A stretch of 64,000 bases of DNA from CAVUXJ01 sp963814975. GTDB taxonomy: Bacteria; Acidobacteriota; Vicinamibacteria; Vicinamibacterales; CAVVIG01. Under the pieces are notes generated by a model. That model searched no databases. It was not told where the DNA came from and was given only the letters and a program-made list of their open reading frames with translations. Positions 35,834 to 47,078 of the stretch are shown here, piece by piece. Made by a program: the position numbers and the translations under genes. Location: NCBI GenBank assembly GCA_963814975.1, contig CAWFFB010000022.1, forward strand, positions 62,001 through 126,000, given 5' to 3'. How positions within the stretch are numbered: the first letter of the stretch is position 1; the number at the start of each line of letters is the position of its first letter.

Positions 35834-36480
35834 TGATGGCACGTCGAGCAGCTGGTGAGCTTCTGGATGTGATAGTCGGCAACGAGGCGCGCCCCGAGTT
35901 CAGCCTGGTTCGGCGGGGCTTGATAGTCCACGGCAAACACGGCGCTCCGCGGCCTCACATATCGCTCTGGATTCCGGTGGCAGTCGAGGCACCATTCCAT
36001 CTGCAGGGACTGTGCCTGGGACATGAGCGGCATGCGGTCCACCTGGCCGTGGCAGGTGGTACAGCCGACGCCCTTGTTCACATGGATGCTGTGGTCGAAA
36101 AACACGAAGTCGGGCAGATCGTGAACACGCGTCCACTGGATGCCACGCCCGTTCTCGAAGCTGTCGCGCAACGGCTGCAGGAGCGGGTTGGTGGCAAAGA
36201 TCTGCGAATGACAGTTCAGGCACGTCTTGGTTGGCGGCATGCCGGCAAACGACGACTCCTCGACCGAGGTATGGCAGTAGCGGCAGTCTGTGCCGTTGCT
36301 GCCGACATGGCGCTCGTGACTGAACGGAATGGGCTGCTCACGCGCGACACGCGCCTGGGTGATCCAGGGCGACCGGTTCACCTGCGTGAGCACGAGGAGG
36401 AAGGCGGCGACAAGGAAGACTGCGCCGAAGAGACTGACGCGCGCGATAGTGTTGGTGCTGCGGTGAAAGATCTGGGCCAT
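35830..36480 (-). CDS. actA: Alternative complex III pentaheme cytochrome ActA
   Basis: A 216-residue protein with an N-terminal membrane anchor (SLFGAVFLVAAFLLVLTQV) and five heme motifs: CRYCH, CLNCH, CTTCH, CLDCH and CSTCH. This is the ActA pattern. It is the first gene of the block and receives electrons from ActB. The promoter of the whole respiratory operon should lie in the 96 bases upstream (36481-36576); no clear box was seen there. Confidence 0.9.
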   Translation of the reverse strand: MAQIFHRSTNTIARVSLFGAVFLVAAFLLVLTQVNRSPWITQARVAREQPIPFSHERHVGSNGTDCRYCHTSVEESSFAGMPPTKTCLNCHSQIFATNPLLQPLRDSFENGRGIQWTRVHDLPDFVFFDHSIHVNKGVGCTTCHGQVDRMPLMSQAQSLQMEWCLDCHRNPERYVRPRSAVFAVDYQAPPNQAELGARLVADYHIQKLTSCSTCHQ

Positions 36481-36576
36481 TGATTCCGGGGCTGCGCGAG
36501 GATGGGACCGGGCAGAACCCGTTGTGGAACCGGGCGCTAACCCGACTTCCCTCCGGAGCTTACCCCGCTCTTCAGG

Positions 36577-38644
36577 TCATGGCAAGATCGGTACCTTTGA
36601 CGTGGCAGGCGCATCACCCGGCACGCGCTCCCACGAATACGTCCGGCCGTTGACGTAGCGCTCGAACCATTCGAGTTCGACGTTGGCCTTGTACAGCTGG
36701 TGCCGCAGTTCGCTCCACTGGTGCGGCTCTCGCGGCGCGACGATCAGGCGCGACGGCACCCCGCTGGCCCTGAGCGCGCGGTACATCTCCACCGACTGCA
36801 TCATGGGTACGCGCGTGTCCTGCTCGCCGACGATGAGAAGGGTGGGCGTCTTGACCCGGGCGGCGTCCTTCAGCGGCGAGTTGTTCCAGAAGACGTCGAT
36901 GGGGGCGTTAGGCTGCCACGGCGTCCCGCCGAACCATCCCGACCGGCTCATGCGCGTGTCGGTCTGCGCGAACATCGAAATCCAGTTCGCCGCCCCCGCG
37001 GTTGCGGAGGCTGCTTTGAACCGGGTCGTGATCGTGATGAGCTTGTTGGTGAGATGCCCTCCGGCGCTGACGCCCATCACCGCAAGCCGGTCGGGATCGG
37101 CAATGCCCTGCCGAACGAGAGCGTCGACACCGGCGAGCACATCCGTGTGCATGTTCTTGAAATAAGTGCCCATCACATCACGTAGAAACCGGTCCCCGTA
37201 GCCCGTGCTGCCCCGGTAGTTGGGGCGAAGGACGGCGTAGCCCTTGGCCGTCAACACCGGCACATGGTTCATGATGAAATACGGCCCGTAGCCGAACTTG
37301 TCGGACTCGTGCGGTCCGCCGTGGAGTTGAACGACCAGGGGCGAGCGCCGGCCACTCTGGTAGCCAATCGGATAGAAGAGCAGCCCTTCCACGGTGACCC
37401 CGTCGACGCCCTTCCACGCGACCCTTTCCTGCCGCGGGAGTTGAAACCCACCCTCGAGCCCATCGTAGACTCCACTCACCCGGGTCAGGGTGTCCCCTTC
37501 AAACGGTAAAGTCCAGGCGTCGCCGAGGCGCATGGGCTCGTCGAGCTGGAAGACCATCCGGCCGGCCGCCGGCACGACGCTCCAGAACATCACCGCATGA
37601 GCGCCGTCGGTAAGCGCCCGCGCTCGTCTCGTCGCGAGATCGATGCTGAAGATCTCGCTATGGAGGCCCATGTTGACCACGGCGAGAATCGCGCGGCCGT
37701 CGGGTCGCCAAGCCGCGCGCTCGATCGCGTACGGAAAGTTCTGCAGCAGGGCCTTGGGCATGCCGCCACGAGCGGGAACCAGGAACAGCCTCGAGGCGTG
37801 GAACGGCTCCAGCCGCTCGTTGGCCTCGGCGAGAAATAGCAGCTGCGTACCGTCCGGGGAAAGCTCGCCCTCGTTCTCTTCGACGGTGTTGTCGGTGAGC
37901 GCCCGGGCGCTTCCACCGCCGGCATCCACGATCCAGATTTCGCTCCGCGCGCTGTCGTTCACCAGTGGTGTCGGCGCACGGTGAACGACGATCTGCCGGC
38001 CATCCTGCGACAGCCGATACGCCAGCACGGACCAGGCACCGTCGGTGACCTTTTTTTCTTCGCCGTCCGCACACGCTCACTTTCCAGAGGTGCCGCTGCT
38101 TGAAGTCCTCGTCGAACGCATACACATCGTCTCTCAATCGATCGCGCTCACGCTCAGCGGTCGTTCTCGCATCAGAGGCCACAAAGTAGATGGACGAACC
38201 ATCTGGCGCCCACGCAGCCTGCGACACGCCAGTGGCGTGCCGCGTGAGCTGCTTCGCCTCGCCACCGTCGGCGGGCAGACGGTGGACCTGGATGCCGGCC
38301 TCGCCGACGTTCGCAAGAAACAGCATCGATTTCCCGTCAGGTGACCATCGCACCGAGGGCGCCACGCCCGTCTCGAGGCGCGTAAGCTGTTCGGGTCTCC
38401 CACCGGCAACCGCCTGGCGCCAGATCTGACCAACGAGACGATTAGCCTTCCAGTCGGCCCTCGCTAGCGTGTAGGCGACGAATCGGCCATCGGGTGACAG
38501 CTGCGGGTCGAGAAGTCGAGGCATCTCGGCCAGATCGACCAGGGTCAGCGGCCGCCGGGCCTGGGCATCGACGCGCGTATCCCGGATCCGCGTCGCCACC
38601 GCCAGGGCCAGCAGGAGCGCTATAACGTTACGACACGAGCGCAT
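36577..38644 (-). CDS. S9-family (prolyl oligopeptidase type) peptidase, frameshifted as given
   Basis: A secreted serine peptidase. A signal peptide and WD40-like propeller repeats (DPQLSPDGRFVAYTLA, VRWSPDGKSMLFLANV, AAWAPDGSSIYFVASD) form the N-terminal half. The alpha/beta hydrolase half has the nucleophile GVSAGGH, an aspartate in GEQDTRVPM and the histidine in PREPHQW. One extra base near 38073 splits it; removing it yields 688 residues. It cleaves peptides in the periplasm or outside the cell. No linked gene narrows the substrate. Confidence 0.87.
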
Positions 38645-38785
38645 CGCACACCTTCCTGGTCCAGACTTCGGGGTTCGGGCCGCTCGAAAAAGAGTATCAC
38701 CTGGCTTATGTGTCGGTCGGGCCGGGTTCCCGGACCAGCCACTTGATCGGGTGGGGCTCTCTGCGTCAGGATTGGGTTAGAAGCG

Positions 38786-39229
38786 ATGAGCGATCGCAAG
38801 TACCGCCAGCGTGGCTATCAGGATGAACCGCCGGACCGCCAGGGTGCGCGCGGGAAACCGGCCGCCCCCCAGGAGCCGCGAGCCCCCGGCAGACCGCTGC
38901 AGCACGCGTCGGGGCCGAAGACGCCGAACCTGATGGGCTCCCACGAAGTCTTCCGCTGCGCGCGCTGCGGCAACCGCCTGGCGCTGCCGGTGCCGTCGGA
39001 TGGTCGCTGCTCCCGCTGCGGCGCCGATCTGCACAGCTGCATCCACTGCATGTCGTTCGACACTGGCGCGCGTTGGGAGTGCACGCAGGCGTTGACGGCC
39101 CGCGTGGCGCCGAAAGACGGGCGGAACGAGTGCAGCTTCTTCTCGGCCCGGACGACCATCGAGCGCCAGACCGGCACGGCGGGGCCACCGAGCGCCCGGC
39201 AGGCGTTCGATGATCTCTTCAAAATCTGA
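38786..39229 (+). CDS. Zinc-ribbon protein of unknown function
   Basis: A 147-residue soluble protein. A basic, disordered N-terminus (about 50 residues) precedes a cysteine-rich domain: FRCARCGNRL, GRCSRCGADL, HSCIHCMSFD, then single cysteines in RWEC and NEC. The pairs suggest one or two zinc ribbons. It ends in RQAFDDLFK. No function is known to me; it stands alone and converges with the acyltransferase gene. A weak ribosome site leaves the ATG at 38786 slightly uncertain. Confidence 0.7.
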   Translation: MSDRKYRQRGYQDEPPDRQGARGKPAAPQEPRAPGRPLQHASGPKTPNLMGSHEVFRCARCGNRLALPVPSDGRCSRCGADLHSCIHCMSFDTGARWECTQALTARVAPKDGRNECSFFSARTTIERQTGTAGPPSARQAFDDLFKI

Positions 39230-39238
39230 ACTCTGAAA

Positions 39239-39254
39239 TCTGAACGGATTCAGA
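39239..39254. other. Short hairpin between convergent genes
   Basis: TCTGAA and TTCAGA form a stem around CGGA. The surrounding spacer repeats the words CTGAA and TTCAG in both orientations. A bidirectional stop is possible. Confidence 0.4.
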
Positions 39255-39288
39255 CTCCAGGTTTCAGACTTCAGGTTTCCCCGATGCA

Positions 39289-40749
39289 CTACCGTTTCGT
39301 CTCGAGCATCGAAAACAACGAGCGGATACTGGACCAGATGAAGATTCCCGTGGCAAACAGCATCGCCAATGCTGAAACGGTGACGGCATCGATCGTCACC
39401 CGCCATCGGCTCACCGAACCCACGAGCGGCGCCGACGCAATCAGGCCCGCGAGCAGCGCCATCCAGAAGTAAAGACTCGGAGCCGGCCGCAGGGTAAACA
39501 CGGGGGCCCCCGAGGTCTGGAGTCCGGCGAGCGCGTTCAAGAACGTCAGCGCCGCGAGGACACTCTCAGCCCGGAAGAACACCCACCCGATCATCACAAC
39601 AACGATCAGGTACACATGGCGCAGCGGGGTCGGCAGCCGCCCGACTGTCAACGCGAGTCCCGCGCGCTCGAGGACCATGAAGGCGCCGTGATACAGACCC
39701 CAGACAACAAAAGTCCAGCTCGTCCCGTGCCACACCCCACACAACACGAACACGGCGATCACCGCCAGGGGGCGGACCATCCGGTCCGCTGCCGGGTTGT
39801 CGCTGCCGAGCGGGAGATACAAGTAGTCGCGCGACCAACTGGAGAGGGAAATCATCCAGCGACGCCAGAACTCCTGCACCGTCTCGGCGACATATGGCCA
39901 GCGGAAGTTCTCGGGCAGCCGGAACCCGAACATGCGTCCGAGCCCGATCGCCATGTCCGAATACCCCGACAGCGCGAAGTAGATCTGCAACGTGAAGCAG
40001 GTGAGACCGAACCACGCCGTGCCGGCGCCGAGGCGATCGACCGGCATGTCGAAGGCCCGATCGGCCATCACGCCCACCACGTCCGCGATCAGGAGTTTCT
40101 TGCAGAGACCGATGACGACGCGGCGGACGCCGTACACGAAGTTGCCGACGCTCACCACCCGTTCGGAAGTCTGATGAGCAAAATCCCAGTAACGGACGAT
40201 CGGTCCTGCCAGGAGAGGCGGAAAAAACGCGAGGTACAGGGCCGCGTCCACGAGTCGGCGCCGCGAGCGGTCGTCGCGCCGATAGACGTCAACCAGAAAC
40301 GAGATCGCGTGCAGGGTCAGGAACGACATGCCAAGCGGAAGCAGTACGCCTGCCCCGATCGGCTGTGTGCCGAGCGCCAGCGACAGAGCCCCGAAGTTTC
40401 CGGCGTAAACGTTCACGTACTTGGATACTCCGAGCACCAGAACGTTTGCCGTGACGCCCCAGACCAGGAGCGTCTTCGCGAGGCGGGCCGACGATCCGGC
40501 AGCCCGCCCATGTGCCCGATCGATGGCATCGGCCACCCACCAGTTGAAGGCGATCGACGCGCACAGCAACCAGAGGTATCGACCGGCGCCTTGTGCATAG
40601 AAGATCACGCTCGCCGCCACCAGGAGCGTGTTGGCGGCGCTGAGATCGGCGTCGCCGGCCCTCTTGGTTCCCATCGCCACGACGAGAAAGTACAGAGCGA
40701 GCAGCGCCGGAAGAAAGAGGAAGAGAAACGCCGGCTGGGTGAAAAGCAC
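39289..40749 (-). CDS. MBOAT-family O-acyltransferase (AlgI-like)
   Basis: A 486-residue membrane-bound O-acyltransferase with about 11 helices. Signature segments are FWRRWMISLSSWSRDYLYLP and the catalytic histidine in LCGVWHGTSWTFVVWGLYHG. The AlgI group transfers acyl groups to exported polysaccharides or other envelope molecules. No AlgJ/AlgX-like partner is next to it; the neighbouring gene is a flavin enzyme. The acceptor is unknown. Confidence 0.85.
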   Translation of the reverse strand: MLFTQPAFLFLFLPALLALYFLVVAMGTKRAGDADLSAANTLLVAASVIFYAQGAGRYLWLLCASIAFNWWVADAIDRAHGRAAGSSARLAKTLLVWGVTANVLVLGVSKYVNVYAGNFGALSLALGTQPIGAGVLLPLGMSFLTLHAISFLVDVYRRDDRSRRRLVDAALYLAFFPPLLAGPIVRYWDFAHQTSERVVSVGNFVYGVRRVVIGLCKKLLIADVVGVMADRAFDMPVDRLGAGTAWFGLTCFTLQIYFALSGYSDMAIGLGRMFGFRLPENFRWPYVAETVQEFWRRWMISLSSWSRDYLYLPLGSDNPAADRMVRPLAVIAVFVLCGVWHGTSWTFVVWGLYHGAFMVLERAGLALTVGRLPTPLRHVYLIVVVMIGWVFFRAESVLAALTFLNALAGLQTSGAPVFTLRPAPSLYFWMALLAGLIASAPLVGSVSRWRVTIDAVTVSALAMLFATGIFIWSSIRSLFSMLETKR

Positions 40750-40801
40750 GTTTCTGGCCGCGATGCTAGACCGGGCCGCGCAGGAAAGACAACTGGAAGG
40801 G

Positions 40802-42139
<1,338 letters not shown>

Positions 42140-42163
42140 ATCTCCGGATTGGTTGACAAGCGA

Positions 42164-43192
42164 CTATTTCAGCTCCACGAGCTCGATCGCAATTCGATCG
42201 GGTCCCTCGATCATGGCCGCGCGGCTATTTCCCCAGGGGTGAACCTCTTCGAGGACCTTGACGCCTTCACGCTTCAACCGGGCGAGGGTGGGCGCGAGAT
42301 CGGCGACCTGAAGCGCCCAGTGATCGACGATCTTTCCGCGCGGGCTGACGAGCCCCCCGCCCGGCCACGGCCGGATCGAGATGGAGATGTCGTCGAAGAA
42401 CACGGCGCCTGACGGCTCGCGGACAAATCCCGTCTTGGCGAACGAAGGCCATGTGGGCGGCGCGTACAGCTGTTTACATTCGCCAGCCGGCGGCGCGGGC
42501 GCAGCGCCGCGGCCCTGCGGCAGCGTCGCTCCGAGATGCGTGACGTACCACTGCATCGCGCACAGCGGGTGCTCGTGGTACATGTGCACGTGGTTGAACC
42601 GCTCCACCGTGCCGGCCTGTGCGTTCTCGATCATCGCGCCGTCCGGACCACGCAGATAGCCGAAGCCCCCCTGCCTGGCCGGCTCCACGCCCTTTTCGCG
42701 CATGCCGAGAATCTGCTCCTGCGTCGGCAAGCCCGGGAGCGTATCGCTCGACATGTCCACGAGCTTGCCATCCGCAGCGTCCCACATCTGAGCGATCTTC
42801 AGACCCATGGCGCGGAACCGCTCGTTGTACTTGCGCGAGTCGGGCGTGTTCCAGCCGAAATGCCACACCGAGGTCTGAGGCCCGGTCAGCTCGTTCTGGG
42901 GAGGAGTGTTGACCTTCGTAAACAGCACGTAGACGTTACCCGTCTTGACCGCCTCGTAGCCGTTGAACGTCGTCTTGGTAGACGAGGTCGCAAACGCCTT
43001 GGGGTAGTACGCCGCGGCAGCCGACGGGTTCACCGAATTCAGGTGAACGTGGTGAAAATGCAGCGGGTCGATTGCCGCCTGGCGCTCCTGACCTTGGACC
43101 GATCGGATTGGAGCGGGGACGAGTCCCAAGAGAATCGTCAGGATGACGAGGACGCCCATCGAAGCTATGGCTTTCATGTGTCCGCCGTTCAT
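42164..43192 (-). CDS. Secreted VOC (glyoxalase/dioxygenase fold) protein
   Basis: A 342-residue protein with a signal peptide and two VOC half-domains: FHHVHLNSVNPSAAAAYYPK near the N-terminus and VERFNHVHMYHEHPLCAMQW in the middle. Each begins with a histidine that could bind metal, and IELVELK closes the C-terminal half. A long insert separates the halves. VOC enzymes include dioxygenases, isomerases and resistance proteins. The start at 43192 has a GGGAG site; a second ATG at 43177 is an alternative. Confidence 0.72.
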   Translation of the reverse strand: MNGGHMKAIASMGVLVILTILLGLVPAPIRSVQGQERQAAIDPLHFHHVHLNSVNPSAAAAYYPKAFATSSTKTTFNGYEAVKTGNVYVLFTKVNTPPQNELTGPQTSVWHFGWNTPDSRKYNERFRAMGLKIAQMWDAADGKLVDMSSDTLPGLPTQEQILGMREKGVEPARQGGFGYLRGPDGAMIENAQAGTVERFNHVHMYHEHPLCAMQWYVTHLGATLPQGRGAAPAPPAGECKQLYAPPTWPSFAKTGFVREPSGAVFFDDISISIRPWPGGGLVSPRGKIVDHWALQVADLAPTLARLKREGVKVLEEVHPWGNSRAAMIEGPDRIAIELVELK

Positions 43193-43351
43193 GCGTCGCT
43201 CCCAGCTGAATGTGTTTCAGTCGAGCCTGCGAAGCGCGGCCGGTCGCGTCCTCAGGCTTCCTCCCGCCCACATGTCATACGAACGCGTGGCTCGCCGTGT
43301 TTCGTCGCCTCCGGATGCCTGTCAACAAGAGAGACACCACTTCTCACATGG

Positions 43352-43702
43352 TCAGACCCATTCGGGCGGCGGTGTGATCGTCTCCTGCGGCACAGGCCCC
43401 GGGTCGGGCCTGCCAGTACCCTCGAGGCGGCTGATCGCGCGCACCACCATGTCGTGATCACAGAGAATTTGGCATGACAGACGGATGCCGGTCAGACCGC
43501 GCGCGGCGAGCCGCTCCCTCTCTGCGACGGTCCAGCTCGCCGGCTCTCCCTCGACAAATTCAACGCGGCAGGTGGTGCACCGGGCGAACCCGCCGCACGC
43601 GTGCATGATGTCAACTCCGGCGTCCTGTTCGATCGCAAGGACGAGACGCTTGTCCTGCGGGACTTCAAACGTTCCATATCCTTCGACTGTCAGATTGGGC
43701 AT
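43352..43702 (-). CDS. 2Fe-2S ferredoxin
   Basis: A 116-residue ferredoxin of the plant/adrenodoxin fold. Cluster ligands are in CGGFARCTTC plus the later cysteine in RLSCQILC; the first expected cysteine is the one in HACGG. The acidic VEFVEGEPA loop is typical. The start ATG at 43702 fits the domain start (MPNLTVEGYG). It may donate electrons to the nearby flavin enzyme or VOC protein, but that is inference from proximity only. Confidence 0.8.
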   Translation of the reverse strand: MPNLTVEGYGTFEVPQDKRLVLAIEQDAGVDIMHACGGFARCTTCRVEFVEGEPASWTVAERERLAARGLTGIRLSCQILCDHDMVVRAISRLEGTGRPDPGPVPQETITPPPEWV

Positions 43703-43866
43703 ACAGCATTGTATGGCGGTGGCTCGATCTGCAGGTGGGGCGTCGCACCACATCCCCCGCCGACCTGAGCGGTTCCTCGCCAGGTGTCGCAGAACGGCCC
43801 CGGAAGGCGCCGGCGTCCTGCTCACGTCGTTGATATTGCAAGAGAAGAGGCGGGAGCGTATTTTCT

Positions 43867-44082
43867 GTGACTGTCGATCGGCGCAACTATGCCAGACGGA
43901 GCGAAGTCATCGAACGCATCGTGTGCCTTGTGGTGCGGAACCCGAGCGCCCGGTTCACTTTCAGGCATTTTCGGGCCATGCTTGGGGTGCCCGACGAGGC
44001 CGCCCTGCGGATTCTCGGCTGTCTGACGTCCACCGGACTGGTTGTCGAGGTCGAGCCGGGAATCTGGGCCCGAAGTCATTGA
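43867..44082 (+). CDS. Small winged-helix-like protein
   Basis: A 71-residue protein starting at GTG 43867. SEVIERIVCLVVRNPSARFT, then HFRAMLGVPDEAALRILGCL and TSTGLVVEVEPGIW read as a compact winged helix: three helices and a wing. It could be a small DNA-binding regulator or a conserved protein of unknown role. It precedes the bactofilin gene on the same strand by 85 bases. Confidence is limited by the short length. Confidence 0.5.
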   Translation: MTVDRRNYARRSEVIERIVCLVVRNPSARFTFRHFRAMLGVPDEAALRILGCLTSTGLVVEVEPGIWARSH

Positions 44083-44167
44083 ACGCACTGCCCTCCACCG
44101 GTCCCCTGTCCTCCCTCCCCCCTCTCTGACATACTTGGGGCGCTCCTGTGACATGATAGAGGGGCCT

Positions 44168-44605
44168 ATGCTGACGCGCGAGTCCACGGACAGACCACCA
44201 GCCGGACAGAACTCAGACTCCGTCCCTCCTGGCCGCCCGGCTGAAGAGCGACGGGTCATGGTCTGGGTCGGAAAATCGGTCGTTTTCAAGGGGGAGCTGG
44301 TGAGTTCCGAAGACATGAGCATCGACGGCCGGGTCGAAGGAACGGTTGACGTTCGCGATCACATGCTCACCATCGGTCCGGACGCCGAGATCCACGCCAA
44401 CATCAGTGCCAAGACCATCACCATCCACGGTGCGGTCACCGGCTCCATCAAGGCCAGCGAGAAAGTCGACATCCGGGACACCGGAAAGGTGGACGGCAAC
44501 ATCACGGCGCCTCGCGTTGCGATGGCCGAGGGCGCCGAACTGCATGGCCGCATCGACACGTTGAGCGGACGCGACCCGGGCCGTCATCTCACCGTCGTCG
44601 CCTAG
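44168..44605 (+). CDS. Bactofilin family protein
   Basis: A 145-residue bactofilin. A Pro-rich N-terminal tail precedes the DUF583 beta-helix, seen in regular turns such as VFKGELVSSEDMSIDGRVEG, LTIGPDAEIHANISAKTITI and VDGNITAPRVAMAEGAELHG. Bactofilins polymerise into cytoskeletal filaments that organise cell shape or envelope enzymes. ATG 44168 has GAGGGG just upstream; ATG 44153 is an alternative adding five residues. Confidence 0.87.
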   Translation: MLTRESTDRPPAGQNSDSVPPGRPAEERRVMVWVGKSVVFKGELVSSEDMSIDGRVEGTVDVRDHMLTIGPDAEIHANISAKTITIHGAVTGSIKASEKVDIRDTGKVDGNITAPRVAMAEGAELHGRIDTLSGRDPGRHLTVVA

Positions 44606-44643
44606 CGGCCTGACCCGACGTTCAGGGAAGCGCCGCCGCGCGC

Positions 44644-45096
44644 CTACGCCCGAATCCGCCACGCTTCCCGCCACGTCTCGCCACCGTCGGCCGTTTCCAG
44701 AGCGACAACGCCGTGGAGTGGGAATGATGCGGGAGCCTCATCAGCTCCCGTCAACAGCAGGGCCAGGAGCCTGGGCAGGTGGGGAAAGTGTCCCGCAATC
44801 AGAATATCCCGACGCTCGTCGCGCAGCCGATCGCGCATCCATCCGGGCGGGTCGTCCGGCTGCAGGTCGCGCGTCGCGGCAAACTCAGCGAGCGCGTTGC
44901 AAGCTCGCCAGAACGCCTCAGCTGTCTGGCGCGCGCGCAGCTTGCCGCTGTGCCAGACGACCGCGGGCCGCGCGCCGCGCACCGCGGCATCTTCCGCCGC
45001 CCGCTCCACGGCCTTCCGGCCCTCGGAGGAGAGCGGGCGCCGCGGATCGACATCCGGCCCGACAGCGTCGCCGTGATGAACGAGAAACAGGTGCAC
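44644..45096 (-). CDS. SixA-like phosphohistidine phosphatase
   Basis: A 150-residue histidine phosphatase. The catalytic motif is LVHHGDA, with H in place of the usual arginine of RHG, followed by RPLSSEGRKAVERAA. WHSGKLRARQTAEAF and ILIAGHFPHLPRLLALLL supply the other arginine and histidine of the active site. SixA enzymes dephosphorylate histidine-containing phosphotransfer proteins. It converges with bactofilin. Confidence 0.8.
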   Translation of the reverse strand: MHLFLVHHGDAVGPDVDPRRPLSSEGRKAVERAAEDAAVRGARPAVVWHSGKLRARQTAEAFWRACNALAEFAATRDLQPDDPPGWMRDRLRDERRDILIAGHFPHLPRLLALLLTGADEAPASFPLHGVVALETADGGETWREAWRIRA

Positions 45097-45279
45097 CTCG
45101 TGGACTACCGGAGATGACGCCGCGGCGTCGTTCCCATTTCTTGGTCCCGGCTCGGCGTGACCCCGTTCATCCGGCTTCCCTCCGTTATCAGCACGGTCCT
45201 GAGATCAGCCGGAAGGCGGACCCGGTCGAAACTGGCGGCGGTACCTCGCGCGGCTTTCGGTGGCATCCTAGCGGCAGGC

Positions 45280-45699
45280 ATGGAAGGCGTCAACGACAGC
45301 CCGCGAGGCGTGGGCGGCTGGTTGCTGCTGCTCAGCGGGCTGCTGCTGTTCGGCGAACCGATCACGGTCGCGGTCATGGCGCCCGCGGCCCTCACGGCCC
45401 TCCCGATCCGCGGCACGCCGCTGGCTTTGATTCTGCTCCTCCGACTCTTGGTCGCGGCCCTGGCGATCGCTGCCGGACGGGCCCTCGCCGGCCGGCACCA
45501 CGGTGCCGTGACGATGGCCAAAGCCTCCCTCGCACTGTCGGCCGCAACCGCGGTCTTCGTGTACACGACACCGTACTTTCCGAACAACCGGATGCCCGGC
45601 GACACCCCGCTCTACATCGCGGCTACGCTCGCCTACTACGGTGCGTGGCTCACGTATCTGGCGGTGTCACGTCGCGTCCGCAATACTTACGTGACCTAG
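45280..45699 (+). CDS. Multi-pass membrane protein, DUF2569-like
   Basis: A 139-residue membrane protein with about four helices. GVGGWLLLLSGLLLFGEPIT at the start and TPLYIAATLAYYGAWLTYL at the end resemble DUF2569 proteins. An in-frame start 123 bases upstream exists, but that extension overlaps the region next to the SixA-like gene and has no membrane-protein character. Function unknown. Confidence 0.55.
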   Translation: MEGVNDSPRGVGGWLLLLSGLLLFGEPITVAVMAPAALTALPIRGTPLALILLLRLLVAALAIAAGRALAGRHHGAVTMAKASLALSAATAVFVYTTPYFPNNRMPGDTPLYIAATLAYYGAWLTYLAVSRRVRNTYVT

Positions 45700-45770
45700 C
45701 TGTGAGTGATTGGGTCATTGAGTCATTGGGGCATCGAAACAATCAATGACCAGATGGCTAAATGACCAGA
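45700..45770. other. Inverted-word spacer between convergent genes
   Basis: GTCATTGAGTCATT on the left and AATGACC...AATGACC on the right are complementary, so the spacer between the membrane-protein and aminotransferase genes can fold into a hairpin from either strand. No T-tract. Confidence 0.45.
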
Positions 45771-47078
45771 CTAGACGACCGCCCGGTCGGTGAGCTCGAG
45801 GCCGCGATCGATGATGCTGAACGCTTCACGCAACTCAGGCTCGGTGACGCACAGCGGAGGATTCGTGAAGAACGTATTCCAGCGCACGAACGTATACAGT
45901 CCTTCCTCGCGGAAGAACCTCGCCAGGGCTCTCATCTCATCCGATGTCCCGTTGAAGGGCGCCAGCGGCTGACGCTTGGCCCGATCGCGAACGAGCTCCA
46001 GGACTCCGAACAACCCGATCGAACGGGCGGCCCCGATGGACGGATGGCGCTCCTGGAGAGCCGCCGTCATCCCCTTCATCACGATTCCCATCCGCCTGGC
46101 ATTCTCGACCAGCTTGTCCTCCTCGTACACGCGAATGGTGGCGAGCGCCGCGGCGCAAGCGAGCGGATGGCTGTTGTACGTGAGGCCGCCAGGGAACACG
46201 TTGTCCTTGAAGTGCTCGGCGATGCTCCTCCGCATCCCCACCGCTCCGAGCGGCACGTATGCGCTGGTCAGCCCCTTGGCCATCGTCAGGATGTCTGGGA
46301 CGACGTTCCAGTGATTGGCGGCAAACCATTCGCCGGTACGACCGAAGCCGCACATTACTTCGTCGCAGATCAACAGGAGGCCGTAGCGGGTGCACAGCTC
46401 GCGTACGCCCTGCAGGTATCCGTCCGGTGGCACCAGTACTCCGTTGGTGCCGGTCACCGTTTCCAGGATGAAGGCTGCAATCGTCTGTGGACCTTCGAGC
46501 TGAATGACCTCCTCGAGCGCGGAGAGCGCCTGCGCGGCCGTGTCCCAGCCGCGCTCGATACCGTGATAGGGGTCGAGGACGTGCACGACGCCGGGCAGCC
46601 CCGGCTCGACTGCCCAGCGCCGCGGATCGCCTGTCAGCGTGGCGCTCCCGGCGGTCGCGCCGTGGAACGATCGGTATCTCGCCAGGATCTTGTGGCGTCC
46701 CGTGGCCAGGCGAGCAATCTTGATCGCGTTCTCGTTCGCCTCGGCGCCGCCATTGGTGAAGAAAAACACGTCGATGTCGCCCGGAGTGATCTCGGCCAGC
46801 TTCGCGCCGAGACGGGCGCGCGGCTCGGTCGCCATCGAGGCTCCAGCGTAGACGAGGGTGGCCGCCTGCTCCTGGATCGCTCGAACCACCCGCGCGTCGC
46901 CGTGGCCGATGTTCACACACATCAACTGGCTGTTGAAGTCGATGAACCGCTTGCCTTCGGGCGTCCAGAAATAGATCCCCTTGGCGCGCGCAATCGGAAT
47001 GGGTTCGACGTGCGACTGGGCCGACCACTCGAAGAGCGTGTGCTTCTTCGAGAGCGCGATCATCTCGTCGCCGGTCAT
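45771..47078 (-). CDS. Class III aminotransferase (PLP-dependent)
   Basis: A 435-residue aminotransferase. TNGGAEANENAIKIAR binds the cofactor phosphate, ICDEVMCGFGRTGEWFA holds the PLP aspartate, and ILTMAKGLTSAYVPLGAVGM contains the lysine that forms the Schiff base. Class III enzymes act on omega-amino groups or beta-alanine-type donors. The start ATG 47078 overlaps the stop of the M28 peptidase gene (ATGA), so the two are co-translated. A link to the nearby pantothenate genes through beta-alanine is possible but not shown. Confidence 0.87.
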   Translation of the reverse strand: MTGDEMIALSKKHTLFEWSAQSHVEPIPIARAKGIYFWTPEGKRFIDFNSQLMCVNIGHGDARVVRAIQEQAATLVYAGASMATEPRARLGAKLAEITPGDIDVFFFTNGGAEANENAIKIARLATGRHKILARYRSFHGATAGSATLTGDPRRWAVEPGLPGVVHVLDPYHGIERGWDTAAQALSALEEVIQLEGPQTIAAFILETVTGTNGVLVPPDGYLQGVRELCTRYGLLLICDEVMCGFGRTGEWFAANHWNVVPDILTMAKGLTSAYVPLGAVGMRRSIAEHFKDNVFPGGLTYNSHPLACAAALATIRVYEEDKLVENARRMGIVMKGMTAALQERHPSIGAARSIGLFGVLELVRDRAKRQPLAPFNGTSDEMRALARFFREEGLYTFVRWNTFFTNPPLCVTEPELREAFSIIDRGLELTDRAVV

